Assembly: GCF_018205975.1 (NCBI RefSeq)
Contig: NZ_CP073577.1
Coordinates: 1-64,000 of the forward strand
Reading direction: 5' to 3'
Origin: Erythrobacter sp. JK5
GTDB lineage: Bacteria; Pseudomonadota; Alphaproteobacteria; Sphingomonadales; Sphingomonadaceae
Length of the DNA: 64,000 nucleotides
Part shown: in pieces, positions 52,964 to 61,735 of the stretch
Layout of the letters: each line of letters opens with the position of its first letter
Position numbering within the stretch: the first letter of the stretch is position 1
Position numbers and translations under genes: made by a program
The notes under the pieces: generated by a model
Database searches by the model: none
What the model saw: only the letters and a program-made list of their open reading frames with translations
What the model was told of the DNA's origin: nothing

Positions 52964-53042
52964 TCCGGGGCAAATCGTGTCCGCATCCCTCGTCTATCCG
53001 CAGCGATGCGACTAGCCTGCACCCCGATGAGAGCAAAGAATC

Positions 53043-53636
53043 ATGCCTGATCTGCCCGATTGGCTGGCATCAAAGCTGCCGCAAGCGGCGCGCCATCCCG
53101 GACTCGCTGCCGCGAGCCTCGGTGATGCCCGCACGCTCGGTCGCGGTGGTTTTGCGCTGAGCAGCCCGGCCTTCGCCGAAGGCGATGAGCTCGACCCGTG
53201 CTTCACCGCGAAGGAAGAGGATGCCGTCGCTCCGCCGCTGGAATGGACGGCTCCGCCACCGGGCGCGCAGGAGCTCATCCTGATCGTCGAGGACGCCTCC
53301 AGCGACAGCCCGGAACCGCAGGTCCATTGGCTGGTCTGGGGCCTGGCGGGTCAGCGCGGCAAGCTGCTCGAAGGCGAGGTGCCGCCCCGCACGGGAAAGA
53401 ACGCGCACGGCAATTCCGAATGGCTGCTTCCCGATCCGCCGATCGGCGAGACGCGCCACTACGTGTTCCAGATCTTCGCTACCGACCTTCCCCTCACGCT
53501 GATGCCTGGCGCCACCCGCAACGACCTGATCGATACTCTGCGCGGCAATGTCACGGGCTGCGCGGTGTTGACCGCACCCTTTACCGGTGTGGAAGCCGCC
53601 GACGAACTGGCGTGGGATGAAGAAGAATCCGAATAA
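53043..53636 (+). CDS. YbhB/YbcL family PEBP-like protein
   Basis: 197 residues. Family parts are FALSSPAFAEGDELDPCFT, PPLEWTAPPPGAQELILIVEDAS, PQVHWLVWGLAG and a C-terminal HYVFQIFATD. These match the bacterial Raf-kinase-inhibitor-like (PEBP) proteins, which bind phosphorylated or anionic ligands; the ligand pocket His of HWLVWGL is present. The role is unknown. The first 30 residues (PDWLASKLPQAARHPGLAAA) extend beyond the usual domain. ACAAGGGAGAATATC in the following gap starts the SWIB gene. Confidence 0.88.
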   Translation: MPDLPDWLASKLPQAARHPGLAAASLGDARTLGRGGFALSSPAFAEGDELDPCFTAKEEDAVAPPLEWTAPPPGAQELILIVEDASSDSPEPQVHWLVWGLAGQRGKLLEGEVPPRTGKNAHGNSEWLLPDPPIGETRHYVFQIFATDLPLTLMPGATRNDLIDTLRGNVTGCAVLTAPFTGVEAADELAWDEEESE

Positions 53637-53663
53637 CCTGCCATAATCACAAGGGAGAATATC

Positions 53664-53915
53664 ATGGCTGGCAAAACCAACGCACTGCAAAAGCCGGTGC
53701 AGCTTTCGAGCGAGCTTGAAGCGGTAATCGGCAAAGGCCCGATGACCCGCGCTCAGGTAACCTCGAAGGTCTGGGAATACATCAAGGCCAAAGGCCTTCA
53801 GGACAGCAAGGACAAGCGTCAGATCAATCCCGATGCCAAGCTTGGCGCCGTGATCGGCAACGCTCAAATCTCGATGTTCAAGATGACTGCTGCGGTGTCG
53901 AAGCACCTCAGCTAA
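53664..53915 (+). CDS. SWIB/MDM2-domain protein
   Basis: 83 residues, entirely one SWIB domain: PVQLSSELEAVIGKGPMTRA, KVWEYIKAKGLQDSKDKRQI, DAKLGAVIG and ISMFKMTAAVSKHL. Bacterial stand-alone SWIB proteins are abundant in chlamydiae and alphaproteobacteria and are thought to affect DNA topology or chromatin-like structure. AAGGGA lies before the ATG. Its stop overlaps that of the convergent DUF3253 gene. Confidence 0.92.
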   Translation: MAGKTNALQKPVQLSSELEAVIGKGPMTRAQVTSKVWEYIKAKGLQDSKDKRQINPDAKLGAVIGNAQISMFKMTAAVSKHLS

Positions 53916-54169
53916 GTCTTGCCGTCAGACGGTCGGCGGCGCGCGATCCGATAAGGTCCGCGCCGCCGCTCGACTGGTTGCCCCTGCCACGACAGGGATA
54001 TTTGGCCGGCAACAACCATGCTGTCGACCGCTTCGTGGACTTCGCTCATGCAGTGCCGCCAGTCGCCCCGGGGCGGGCAGATCAGCCGTGCGGCTTCGCT
54101 GGGGCAGACCGTCTTGCCCGCGCCGCGATCGTCCAGCAGCTGCGATATCGCCTGCTCGGCCCGGCTCAT
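53912..54169 (-). CDS. DUF3253 protein
   Basis: 85 residues. EQAISQLLDDRGAGKTVCPSEAARL, GDWRHCMSEVHEAVDSMVVAG and GPYRIARR match DUF3253, a small winged-helix-like family of unknown role. The start at 54169 shares four bases (ATGA) with the DoxX stop, which favours it over the ATG nine codons upstream. Last gene of the cupin-DoxX-DUF3253 operon. Confidence 0.85.
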   Translation of the reverse strand: MSRAEQAISQLLDDRGAGKTVCPSEAARLICPPRGDWRHCMSEVHEAVDSMVVAGQISLSWQGQPVERRRGPYRIARRRPSDGKT

Positions 54170-54552
54170 GGCCGCTTCATTACCCCGCCGACCCATAGCG
54201 CGAGCCAGATCAGGATCGGCTGCGCGATCATGCGGGGCACGTGATAGGCGAGCCCGAGCCCTCCGTCAGCGCGCGCCATGTCCATCGCGAAATGATTGAT
54301 ATTGGCTGGCCACACGCACAGCGCATACAGTGCCAGCCCGATCCCGCCCGCCTGACGCAATCGCTCGGAGAACGGCTGGAGCAACGCCGCCGCTCCGGCC
54401 AGTTCCGCGATCCCGGTCCAGAATACCACCGCTTCGGGCATCGGAACCCAGTGCGGCGTGATCATCAGGAACGGCTCGGGCGTCGCGATATGCGCATACC
54501 CGGCCAGCGCGTAGAACACCGCCAGCAAAATGCGAACGCCGGCCTTTATCAC
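54166..54552 (-). CDS. DoxX-like small membrane protein
   Basis: 128 residues with four membrane helices. VRILLAVFYALAGYAHIATPEPFLMITPHWV is split over helix 1 and its loop; GIAELAGAAALLQPF and GIGLALYALCVWPANINH follow. This is the DoxX/DUF417-like layout, inner-membrane proteins sometimes tied to redox balance. The start is GTG 54552, overlapping the cupin stop (GTGA); there is no closer ATG. Confidence 0.82.
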   Translation of the reverse strand: MIKAGVRILLAVFYALAGYAHIATPEPFLMITPHWVPMPEAVVFWTGIAELAGAAALLQPFSERLRQAGGIGLALYALCVWPANINHFAMDMARADGGLGLAYHVPRMIAQPILIWLALWVGGVMKRP

Positions 54553-55013
54553 GCCGTTGCATCCTTTCCGGGTTGCCAGCCCGGCGGAGCGAGTTCGAAC
54601 CCGGCAAAATCGAATCCCGGAACGACGATGCAGGAAACCAGCGTGAACCCAGCCGCAAGGTCTCCGGGCGACGCTGGCTCGGCAGCCTGCCATGCGCCGG
54701 CCGGCACCAGGCCCTGCAGATGACAATCGGTGCCGAAAGCGGGGCCGAGCGTGAGCGTGCGAACCGGTCCCGCATCGGTATCTGCAATCATCAGGTCGAG
54801 CGGGTCGCCGCCCTGCCACAGCCACAGCTCGTCGGCGTCGACCCGGTGCCAGTGCGAGCGTTCGTTCGACTTGAGCAGAAACTGGATGGCGGTGCCGCGC
54901 GCGCGGCCCGGCGCATCGACCTGCCCGCGCCACGTTTCGCGATACCACCCGCCCTCGGGATGCGCAGCGAGCTGCAATTGTTCGATCAGCGCACCCGCGC
55001 TATCTGTCTGCAT
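54549..55013 (-). CDS. Cupin family (DUF985-type) protein
   Basis: 154 residues. QLQLAAHPEGGWYRETWRG at the N-terminus, TAIQFLLKSNERSHWHRVDADELW with the His pair of cupin motif 1, and FGTDCHLQGLVPAGAWQAAE then SCIVVPGFDFAGFEL match the DUF985/cupin_5 family, small beta barrels that bind a sugar- or nucleotide-like ligand; a metal-binding site is partly present. Start ATG 55013. First gene of a three-gene operon with overlapping starts. Confidence 0.88.
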   Translation of the reverse strand: MQTDSAGALIEQLQLAAHPEGGWYRETWRGQVDAPGRARGTAIQFLLKSNERSHWHRVDADELWLWQGGDPLDLMIADTDAGPVRTLTLGPAFGTDCHLQGLVPAGAWQAAEPASPGDLAAGFTLVSCIVVPGFDFAGFELAPPGWQPGKDATA

Positions 55014-55060
55014 CACGATCCATTCCCTTCACGCCTGCCCTACCGGGAGACCCGATCTTG

Positions 55061-56365
55061 ATGCAACATCGCCTTGTTTCACCTGCTGTTCTCGCCGCGC
55101 TTTTGGCGGCCCCGCTCGCCGCGCAAAGCGTGGAGGAGGAGATCGCACCGGCGATCGAGACCGACCCTGCGGTGCTCACTGCCAACGCGGCGCTCGAAGC
55201 CGCGCCGGTGTTCGACGGACACAACGATGTGCCGATCCAGCTGCGCGCGCGGTTCGACAACAAGATCAACGAGTTCGACTTCGCCGATACCAGCGGGACG
55301 GGCGCGACCCATCCCGAAGGCCGGGTGATGCACACCGACCTTGCGCGGCTCGCCGAGGGGAAGGTCGGCGCGCAATTCTGGTCGGTCTACGTGCCCGCAA
55401 GCCTTTCCGAGCCCGAAGCGGTGCAGATGACGATCGAGCAGATCGACGTCACGAAGCGCTTGATCGCGCGCTACCCGGGCAGTCTGCGCTATGTCGAGAC
55501 CGCCGATCAGGTCGAACGCGCGATCGCCGACGGGCGCGTCGCGTCGCTGCTTGGCATGGAAGGTGGCCACTCGATCGGATCGAGCCTGGCGGTGCTGCGC
55601 CAGATGTACGCGCTCGGTGCGCGCTACATGACGCTCACGCATTCGAAGAACACGCCATGGGCTGACAGCGCGACCGATGTGCCGAAGCATGGCGGACTCA
55701 CCGACTTCGGCAAGGATCTCGTGCGGGAGATGAACCGTATCGGTATGCTGGTCGATCTCAGCCATGTCAGCGAAGAGGCGATGCTCGATGCGCTCGAAGT
55801 TGCCAAGGCACCGGTGATCTTCAGTCATTCGGGCGCGCGCGCCGTCAACGGCCATGCCCGCAACGTGCCCGACAGCGTGCTCAGACAGCTGCCCTACAAT
55901 GGCGGGATCGTGATGGTGGTGGCGCTGCCGGGGTTCCTCAACGATGCGCGCCGTCAATGGTTCGCAGCCCGCGAAGCCGAGGAGGCGCGGCAGAACTCGC
56001 TGTTCCAGGGGCAACCCGATATTGTGAAAGCGGCTATGGATGCATGGGATGCAGCCAATCCCGAACCGCAAACCACCATCGGTCACATGGCCGACCATAT
56101 CGACCACATCCGCGAAGTCGCAGGGGTGGAATCGATCGGGGTCGGCGCGGACTTCGATGGCATGCCGAGCGGCCCGGTGGGGTTCGAAGATGTCAGCGGC
56201 TATCCCGCGCTGTTCGCCGAGCTGGCGCGCCGTGGCTATTCGCAGGCCGAGCTGGAAATGATCGCGAGCCGCAACGCGCTGCGGGTGCTGCGCCAGGCGG
56301 AGCGCTATGCCGCCAGTATTGCCGACCAGCCTCCGATCGAAACGCTGGCGCCACCCGCCGAATAG
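55061..56365 (+). CDS. Secreted M19 (membrane-dipeptidase family) dipeptidase
   Basis: 434 residues. Signal peptide AVLAALLAAPLAAQS. The binuclear zinc site is visible: VFDGHNDVP (H-x-D), LGMEGGHSIG (bridging Glu), VDLSHVSEEAMLDAL and FSHSGARAV for the two distal His, and IGVGADFDGM for the final Asp. M19 enzymes cut dipeptides, including some D-forms, here in the periplasm. It may work with the S9 and amidohydrolase genes in peptide use, but lies 35 kb away. ATG 55061 follows GGGAGACCCG. Confidence 0.92.
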   Translation: MQHRLVSPAVLAALLAAPLAAQSVEEEIAPAIETDPAVLTANAALEAAPVFDGHNDVPIQLRARFDNKINEFDFADTSGTGATHPEGRVMHTDLARLAEGKVGAQFWSVYVPASLSEPEAVQMTIEQIDVTKRLIARYPGSLRYVETADQVERAIADGRVASLLGMEGGHSIGSSLAVLRQMYALGARYMTLTHSKNTPWADSATDVPKHGGLTDFGKDLVREMNRIGMLVDLSHVSEEAMLDALEVAKAPVIFSHSGARAVNGHARNVPDSVLRQLPYNGGIVMVVALPGFLNDARRQWFAAREAEEARQNSLFQGQPDIVKAAMDAWDAANPEPQTTIGHMADHIDHIREVAGVESIGVGADFDGMPSGPVGFEDVSGYPALFAELARRGYSQAELEMIASRNALRVLRQAERYAASIADQPPIETLAPPAE

Positions 56366-56375
56366 CCTGCGCAGA

Positions 56376-56567
56376 TCAGCTGTCGCCCGCGGTTTCGGGC
56401 AGGTCCTTGTGCGAAGCAGACGCCATGTCCTCGAGCTCTTCCTCGCTCATCGATTCGTACATCTCGATCGAGGCGCCTTCGAGCTCGGACCTGTCGATCT
56501 CTCCACGCTTGGCAGACAGCGCCGCGCCCGCCGCCTGCTGCTGCGCCTTGCTTTTCGCTTTGGGCAT
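56376..56567 (-). CDS. DUF3008 family small protein
   Basis: 63 residues: MPKAKSKAQQQAAGAALSAK, then EIDRSELEGASIEMYESMSE, ELEDMAS. This Lys/Ala-rich start with an acidic C-terminus is the DUF3008 pattern, found as small cytosolic, probably stress-linked proteins. The ATG overlaps the DUF2945 stop by one base (TGATG), so they form a two-gene operon. Confidence 0.85.
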   Translation of the reverse strand: MPKAKSKAQQQAAGAALSAKRGEIDRSELEGASIEMYESMSEEELEDMASASHKDLPETAGDS

Positions 56568-56800
56568 CAGGTCTTGTCCCAGTCGGAAAGTTCGCTGCCG
56601 CGCTTGAGGACTTCGTCGCCGTCTTCCTGCTCGATGAGGTAGGCCGGATTGTCCGCATCGCCGTCCCTGATTACCTCGGTGCCTTGCAGCGTCCGGGTGA
56701 CTTCGCGTTCGAAGCGCTCCTTCACCTGACCTTTGCCTTCGCCGTTGCCCCAGTTCCACTTGACGTATTGATCGGTCTGGAAGCTGTTGGAATTGCTCAT
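56567..56800 (-). CDS. DUF2945 (small TUDOR-like) protein
   Basis: 77 residues. YVKWNWGNGEGKGQVKERFE, VIRDGDADNPAYLIEQEDGDEVLKRGSEL contain the GxGxV core of DUF2945/hypervirulence-associated TUDOR-like domains. The ligand is unknown. Start ATG 56800, behind GGAGAATACG. Cotranscribed with the DUF3008 gene. Confidence 0.85.
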   Translation of the reverse strand: MSNSNSFQTDQYVKWNWGNGEGKGQVKERFEREVTRTLQGTEVIRDGDADNPAYLIEQEDGDEVLKRGSELSDWDKT

Positions 56801-56895
56801 CGTATTCTCCTGATTGGTGTCAGGAGACCAACGATGCACCGGGCAAGGATGTTCCGCCGCGCAGGCTGCGACGAATGCGGGGAGGGGCGAACCGC

Positions 56896-57051
56896 CTAGC
56901 CGTAAAGCGCCGGGACCACCCAGACGACCGTCATGGCGATGACAGCCAGCAGCAGGCTGATCCCCAGCACCCAGCGCATCGCGCCGGTCGTCTGCGCAGC
57001 ACGGGCATCATCGTCTTCGATGTGGATTTCGTCGTTTTCTTCGTAAGCCAT
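56896..57051 (-). CDS. 51-residue single-span membrane protein
   Basis: A small open frame, ATG at 57051 to TAG at 56896, encoding an acidic N-terminus (MAYEENDEIHIEDDDARAAQ) followed by one membrane helix (WVLGISLLLAVIAMTVVWVV) and ALYG. The His-free acidic tail in the cytosol and a short exit fit a small regulatory or stress membrane protein. GGAGTTAGAC precedes the ATG. It is too short for many gene callers; codon use and the clean helix argue that it is real. Confidence 0.7.
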   Translation of the reverse strand: MAYEENDEIHIEDDDARAAQTTGAMRWVLGISLLLAVIAMTVVWVVPALYG

Positions 57052-57119
57052 GTCTAACTCCGTTCGGTACGATATAGCGCAGCGCAGCCGGGCCCGATAG
57101 CCCGGGCTGCTTCCTGTGT

Positions 57120-57956
57120 TCAGTCGCGCAAGAGTTCATTGATGCCGGTTTTCGCGCGGGTCTGCGCATCGACCGTCTTCACGATCACCGCGCAGTAGAG
57201 CGATGGGCCGGTAGACCCGTCGGGCAATGGTTTTCCGGGCAGTGCGCCCGGAACGACAACCGCATAGGGCGGCACTTCGCCGCGATGCACCTCACCGGTC
57301 GCCCGATCGACGATCTTGGTCGAAGCGCCGAGATAGACCCCCATCGACAGCACTGCGCCTTCCCCGACGCGAACGCCTTCGGCGACTTCGCTGCGCGCAC
57401 CGATGAACGCGCCATCGCCGATAATGACCGGCTCTGCCTGCAACGGCTCGAGCACGCCGCCGATCCCGGCACCGCCCGAGATGTGCACATTCTTGCCGAT
57501 CTGCGCACACGATCCGACGGTCGCCCAGGTGTCGATCATGGTCCCTTCATCGACATAGGCACCGATATTGACGAAGCTCGGCATCAGCACCGCGCCCTTG
57601 CCGATGAAGCTGCCGCGCCGCACCACGGCGCCTGGCAAGACCCGGAAGCCGGCTTCGCTGAAGCGGTTGTCGCCCCACCCGGCGAACTTGGTCGGCACCT
57701 TGTCGTAGGCGGCTTCGCCCGCAGACGCGCATTCCATGACGCGATTGTCGTTCAGACGAAAAGAGAGAAGGACCGCCTTCTTGAGCCACTGGTGGACCCG
57801 CCAACCGCCGTCGCCATCGGGTTCGGCGACCCGCGCTTCTCCGCTGTCGAGCAGCGCCAGCGCTTCGTTGACGGCATTGCGGACATCGCTGCCGGGGGTG
57901 AGGTCGGCGCGGTTTTCCCAGGCGGCTTCGATATCGGCGATCAGGGTCTCGGTCAT
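57120..57956 (-). CDS. dapD: Tetrahydrodipicolinate N-succinyltransferase
   Basis: 278 residues of the left-handed beta-helix acyltransferase family, the normal DapD length. N-terminal helices ([12 protein letters not shown]) are followed by [48 protein letters not shown] and [20 protein letters not shown] with hexapeptide repeats. It succinylates tetrahydrodipicolinate in the lysine and meso-diaminopimelate route in the cytosol. Start ATG 57956; the longer frame upstream is ignored. The gene stands alone, divergent from the subtilisin autotransporter. Confidence 0.95.
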   Translation of the reverse strand: MTETLIADIEAAWENRADLTPGSDVRNAVNEALALLDSGEARVAEPDGDGGWRVHQWLKKAVLLSFRLNDNRVMECASAGEAAYDKVPTKFAGWGDNRFSEAGFRVLPGAVVRRGSFIGKGAVLMPSFVNIGAYVDEGTMIDTWATVGSCAQIGKNVHISGGAGIGGVLEPLQAEPVIIGDGAFIGARSEVAEGVRVGEGAVLSMGVYLGASTKIVDRATGEVHRGEVPPYAVVVPGALPGKPLPDGSTGPSLYCAVIVKTVDAQTRAKTGINELLRD

Positions 57957-58162
57957 GGTAACTCCGGCAACAGGCCTGGTGGAAAGGCCATTCAACCACG
58001 GCCGCAATGCCGCGCTCGCGCTGCTAGCGGGGCAGGAAGGGTGCGGCAAGGCCGGAACGTGGGAAATGCCGTCTCTGCTGGCGAATGCGTCCATTCACTT
58101 GTCAGCGCGTTAATCCTATGCCTATGAGCGCCCGGCTAGGGGGTTGTTTCAGGAAGGACCCG

Positions 58163-60592
58163 ATGCCCGAATCCCTTGAGCCCGATCCCCTCGGCCATGC
58201 CGCACCCCGAATGGATCGCGCTGCGCCGATCCGGTGGAAGGTCATTGCGGGTGCCGCCGCCTGTGCCGCGTTGACAGCGTGCGGCGGCGGTGGGGGCGGG
58301 ATCGCCCCGGGACAGATTGCAGCGCCGCCGCCGGTCCCTCCGCCTCCCCCTCCACCACCTCCGCCGCCACCTCCCCCTCCGCCCCCCACCAATTTCGACA
58401 CGGCGGAGTTCCGCCGATCGGACGGGCCGGGCTTTCACGGCGCGGTAAACGCGTGGCAGGCCAATTTCACCGGTGCGGGCGAAGTGATCGCGGTGATCGA
58501 TACCGGGATCGACAGCGACAGCCCCGAATTCGCGGGCCGGGTGCATCCCAATTCGCGCGACGTGGCCGGCAATCGCGGGATCGACCCCGACGACGATCAC
58601 GGCACCAATGTCGCGCTGGTCGCAGCGGCAGCCCGCAACGACACCGGAGTGCTCGGCATCGCGTTCGACGCGCAGCTCCTCGTTGCTCGCGCCGATCGGC
58701 CGGGATCGTGCGGAATGGATACGCCGCAGGACGCGACGCTGGGCTGCGCCTTCGCCGATACCGATATCGCTGCCGGAATCGACCTCGCGATCGACAATGG
58801 CGCGACCGTGATAAACCTCAGCCTCGGCGGGGGCGGGGCATCGCAGCGCCTGCTCGATGCGATCGCGCGCGCGGCCGGTGCCGGCATCATCGTGGTGGTG
58901 GCAGCCGGAAATGGCGGCGACGGTTCCGAACCGGGGATCGATCCCAACCAGCCCGATCCGTTCGCCTCGAGCATCGTTCAGGCCGGCAACGGCAATGTCA
59001 TCATCGTCGGCTCGGTCAATGCTGCTGGACAATTGTCCGGCTTCAGCAACCGGGCGGGCGATTTCGCCGGGTCGTATCTTTCGGCGCTCGGCGAACGGAT
59101 TTGCTGCGTCTACGAAAACGGCCAGGTATTCGTCGAGAATATCGGCGGCGACCAGTTCGTGACGCTGTTTTCGGGCACCAGCTTTGCGACACCGCAGGTC
59201 GCTGGCGCGGCGGCAATTCTCGCGCAGGCTTTTCCGAACCTGACCGCGCAGGAGATCGTGACGATCCTGCTCGACACAGCCCGCGATACGGGCGCGACGG
59301 GTGACGATCCGGTATTCGGCAGAGGCATTCTGGATATCGCGGCGGCAATCGCGCCGCAGGGTACGACCACCCTGGCGGGGACCGGCAATACGCTGGCGCT
59401 GGCCGACGATTTCGCGCTGGGTTCGGCAGCGATGGGCGACGCGCTGGGCGGCGCATCGCTCAAGACGATCATCCTCGATCGCTACGATCGCGCCTACACG
59501 GTCGCGCTCGGCAACAACGCGCGCAGCGCCGCACAGGTTCAGCGCCTTCGCGGCGCGGTCGAGCATAGCGGGATCAGCCGCTCGGTGGCGGGTGATGGTT
59601 TCGCTGCGGCGGTGACCGTCGGCGAAGGACAGCGGGCCGCAGGCCTCGGCTGGACCGCAAACCTGCAATTGACGCCCGAAGAGGCCGACGGTGCACGGGT
59701 GCTGGCGGCGCGGGTTGCAGCGCGGATCGCGCCCGACCTGCAGCTCGGCTTCGCCGTATCGCAAGGCGCAAAGGGCCTCGTCGGACAATTGCAGGGTGCG
59801 ACCCGTCCAGCCTTCGCGATCGCGCCGCAGGCGGGCGGCGATGCGGGTTTCCTCGACAGCAGCGAAGTCGCGATCGCCGCGCGGCATGCGGTCGGACCGT
59901 GGGGACTGACGCTTTCCGCAGAGCGCGGGCGCGCATGGCTTGGCGACAATCGCCGCGCGGGCGATGTGGTCTATGGTCTGCGCGAACGGCGCCCGACTTC
60001 AAGCGTCAGCCTGGCGGCGGATCGCCGCTTTGGCGGGTGGGACACGGTGCTGTCCGCCACCTGGCTGAGCGAGGAAGACACGCTCCTCGGCGCGCACTTC
60101 AACGCGGCGCTGGGATTGCGAGGCGCGGACACGGTCTTTGTGGATGGGCAGCTGGGGCGCGAGTTTGCCCGCAACTGGCGCATCGGCGCGGCCTACCGCG
60201 CCGGTCTCACAACCCCTCGCGGCGGCGCATTGATCGGCGAGGGCTCGCAGCTGTTCAGCGAGGGTTGGTCGCTCGACCTTGCAAAGCGCAATACATTCTC
60301 GTTCGGTGACAGCCTGGGTTTGCGATTGAGCCAGCCCTTGCGGGTGAGCGGCGGATCGATCGCTTTCGACCTGCCGGTTGCCTACGATTACGCGACCGAA
60401 AGCCCGATTATCGGGCGGCAGACGCTGTCGCTGTCGCCCGAAGGTCGCGAGATCATGGGCGAACTGGCCTGGGCTTCGCCGCTGGTGTTCGGCTATGCCA
60501 ATGCGAGCCTGTTCTACCGCCACCAGCCGGGACATTTCGCCAACGCACCCGCCGACATGGGCGTGCTGGTCGGCTTCAACGCCTCGTTCTAG
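58163..60592 (+). CDS. Lipidated subtilisin (S8) autotransporter
   Basis: 809 residues from ATG 58163, chosen for AGGAAGG five bases upstream. A lipobox ends at Cys40 (AACAALTACGG), after a 39-residue leader. A Gly run and then a run of 17 Pro (about 59-75) tether the S8 domain: Asp113 in VIDTGID, His146 in DDHGTNVA and Ser340 in SGTSFATP. A linker (about 390-510) and a C-terminal region with barrel-like strands ending in VLVGFNASF follow. It resembles NalP-type lipidated autotransporters, acting at the cell surface on itself or on neighbours. Polyproline and lipid anchoring are both visible. Confidence 0.9.
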   Translation: MPESLEPDPLGHAAPRMDRAAPIRWKVIAGAAACAALTACGGGGGGIAPGQIAAPPPVPPPPPPPPPPPPPPPPPTNFDTAEFRRSDGPGFHGAVNAWQANFTGAGEVIAVIDTGIDSDSPEFAGRVHPNSRDVAGNRGIDPDDDHGTNVALVAAAARNDTGVLGIAFDAQLLVARADRPGSCGMDTPQDATLGCAFADTDIAAGIDLAIDNGATVINLSLGGGGASQRLLDAIARAAGAGIIVVVAAGNGGDGSEPGIDPNQPDPFASSIVQAGNGNVIIVGSVNAAGQLSGFSNRAGDFAGSYLSALGERICCVYENGQVFVENIGGDQFVTLFSGTSFATPQVAGAAAILAQAFPNLTAQEIVTILLDTARDTGATGDDPVFGRGILDIAAAIAPQGTTTLAGTGNTLALADDFALGSAAMGDALGGASLKTIILDRYDRAYTVALGNNARSAAQVQRLRGAVEHSGISRSVAGDGFAAAVTVGEGQRAAGLGWTANLQLTPEEADGARVLAARVAARIAPDLQLGFAVSQGAKGLVGQLQGATRPAFAIAPQAGGDAGFLDSSEVAIAARHAVGPWGLTLSAERGRAWLGDNRRAGDVVYGLRERRPTSSVSLAADRRFGGWDTVLSATWLSEEDTLLGAHFNAALGLRGADTVFVDGQLGREFARNWRIGAAYRAGLTTPRGGALIGEGSQLFSEGWSLDLAKRNTFSFGDSLGLRLSQPLRVSGGSIAFDLPVAYDYATESPIIGRQTLSLSPEGREIMGELAWASPLVFGYANASLFYRHQPGHFANAPADMGVLVGFNASF

Positions 60593-60618
60593 CTACTCCG
60601 GCATAAGTCTTTGTCGTT

Positions 60619-60639
60619 GGATGCCCTATTCGGGCATCC
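60619..60639. terminator. Terminator hairpin between convergent genes
   Basis: GGATGCCC (60619-60626) and GGGCATCC (60632-60639) form a perfect 8-bp stem with the loop TATTC. It overlaps the phosphotransferase stop codon and lies 27 bases past the autotransporter stop, so it may serve both genes. Confidence 0.6.
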
Positions 60640-61735
60640 CGGCATCGCGCGCGAACCTGTAGGCGCGCGCGACCAGCGGCTGCACCCGGTCGCTCATCGC
60701 CTTGGCGTGGGCTGAGGACGCCGTGCCGTCGATCACGCGCTTCTTGATCCCCTGCATGATTCCCGCGAGGCGGAACAGGTTGTAGGCGAAATACCAGTCC
60801 ATCGGCGGGACCGGATAGCCGGTTCGCGCGACGTAGCGCTCGACCGCTTCTTCCTGCGAGGGAATGCCCAGCGCCCCCAGATCGAGCCCGAGCAATCCGG
60901 CACGGCCATCGGCGGGGTTGTGCCAGTTGAGCATCAGGTAGCTGAAATCGGCGATCGGATCGCCAAGCGTCGAAAGTTCCCAGTCGAGCACCGCGATGAT
61001 CCGGTTTTCGTCACGCGCGAAGATCACGTTGTCGAGCCGGTAGTCGCCGTGCACCACGCTGCTTTCGTGCTGCGGCGGGATCGTTTCCGGCAGCCATTCG
61101 ATCAGCCGCTCCATCTGCGGCATGTGCTCGGTTTCTGAGAGCTTGTACTGCTTCGACCAGCGCGCGATCTGCCGCGCGCAATAATCGGTCGGCTTGCCGT
61201 AATCGCCAAGGCCGATTGCGTCCGGCTTGTTGAGGTGCAGCTCAGCCATCGTGTCGATCAGCGCGTGGTAGATTTCGCGCCGCTGGTCGGGCTCCATGCC
61301 GGGCAGCGCGCCGTTCCACAGCGAGCGCCCGTCGGCCATGCTCATCACGAAGAATTTCGATCCGATGACGTCCGGGTCCTCGCACAGTCCATAGGTGCGC
61401 GGGACGGGAAAGCCGGTCGGATACAGGCCGGTCATCGCCTTGTATTCGCGGTCGACCGCGTGCGCGCTCGGCAACAGCTTGCCGAAAGGCTGGCGGCGCA
61501 ACACGTAGTTCGCGCCGGGCGTTTCGATCTTGTAGGTCGGGTTGGACTGCCCGCCCTTGAACTTGGTGTAGCTGATCGGGCCTGCAAAGCCTTCGACATT
61601 GGCTTCGAACCAAGCGGTCAGTGCATCGAGATCGAGCTTGTCGGCCTCGGGCACATCCACCGTGCCGACCATTTCCTTATCGAAGTCGATGTCGGGCATG
61701 CCCGTTTCGGGATTGGTCCTGTTCGTTTCTGGCAT
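60626..61735 (-). CDS. APH-type phosphotransferase (ACAD10/11 kinase-like)
   Basis: 369 residues of the aminoglycoside-phosphotransferase fold. FKGGQSNPTYKIETPGANYVLRR holds the G-loop and Lys region, SSVVHGDYRLDNVIFARDEN the catalytic Asp, and VLDWELSTLGDP the Mg-binding Asp. Proteins of this branch pair with acyl-CoA dehydrogenases: mammalian ACAD10/11 fuse both domains, and bacterial LvaA phosphorylates 4-hydroxyacyl-CoA. Here the ACAD gene lies in the same operon. The start overlaps the alcohol-dehydrogenase stop by one base. Specific substrate is inferred. Confidence 0.88.
   Translation of the reverse strand: MPETNRTNPETGMPDIDFDKEMVGTVDVPEADKLDLDALTAWFEANVEGFAGPISYTKFKGGQSNPTYKIETPGANYVLRRQPFGKLLPSAHAVDREYKAMTGLYPTGFPVPRTYGLCEDPDVIGSKFFVMSMADGRSLWNGALPGMEPDQRREIYHALIDTMAELHLNKPDAIGLGDYGKPTDYCARQIARWSKQYKLSETEHMPQMERLIEWLPETIPPQHESSVVHGDYRLDNVIFARDENRIIAVLDWELSTLGDPIADFSYLMLNWHNPADGRAGLLGLDLGALGIPSQEEAVERYVARTGYPVPPMDWYFAYNLFRLAGIMQGIKKRVIDGTASSAHAKAMSDRVQPLVARAYRFARDAGMPE

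Noticed and set aside
56820..56890. Upstream extension of the DUF2945 gene to 56839
   Set aside because: The ATG at 56800 has a good ribosome-binding site and starts the conserved domain; the extension is only 13 residues of unlikely sequence.
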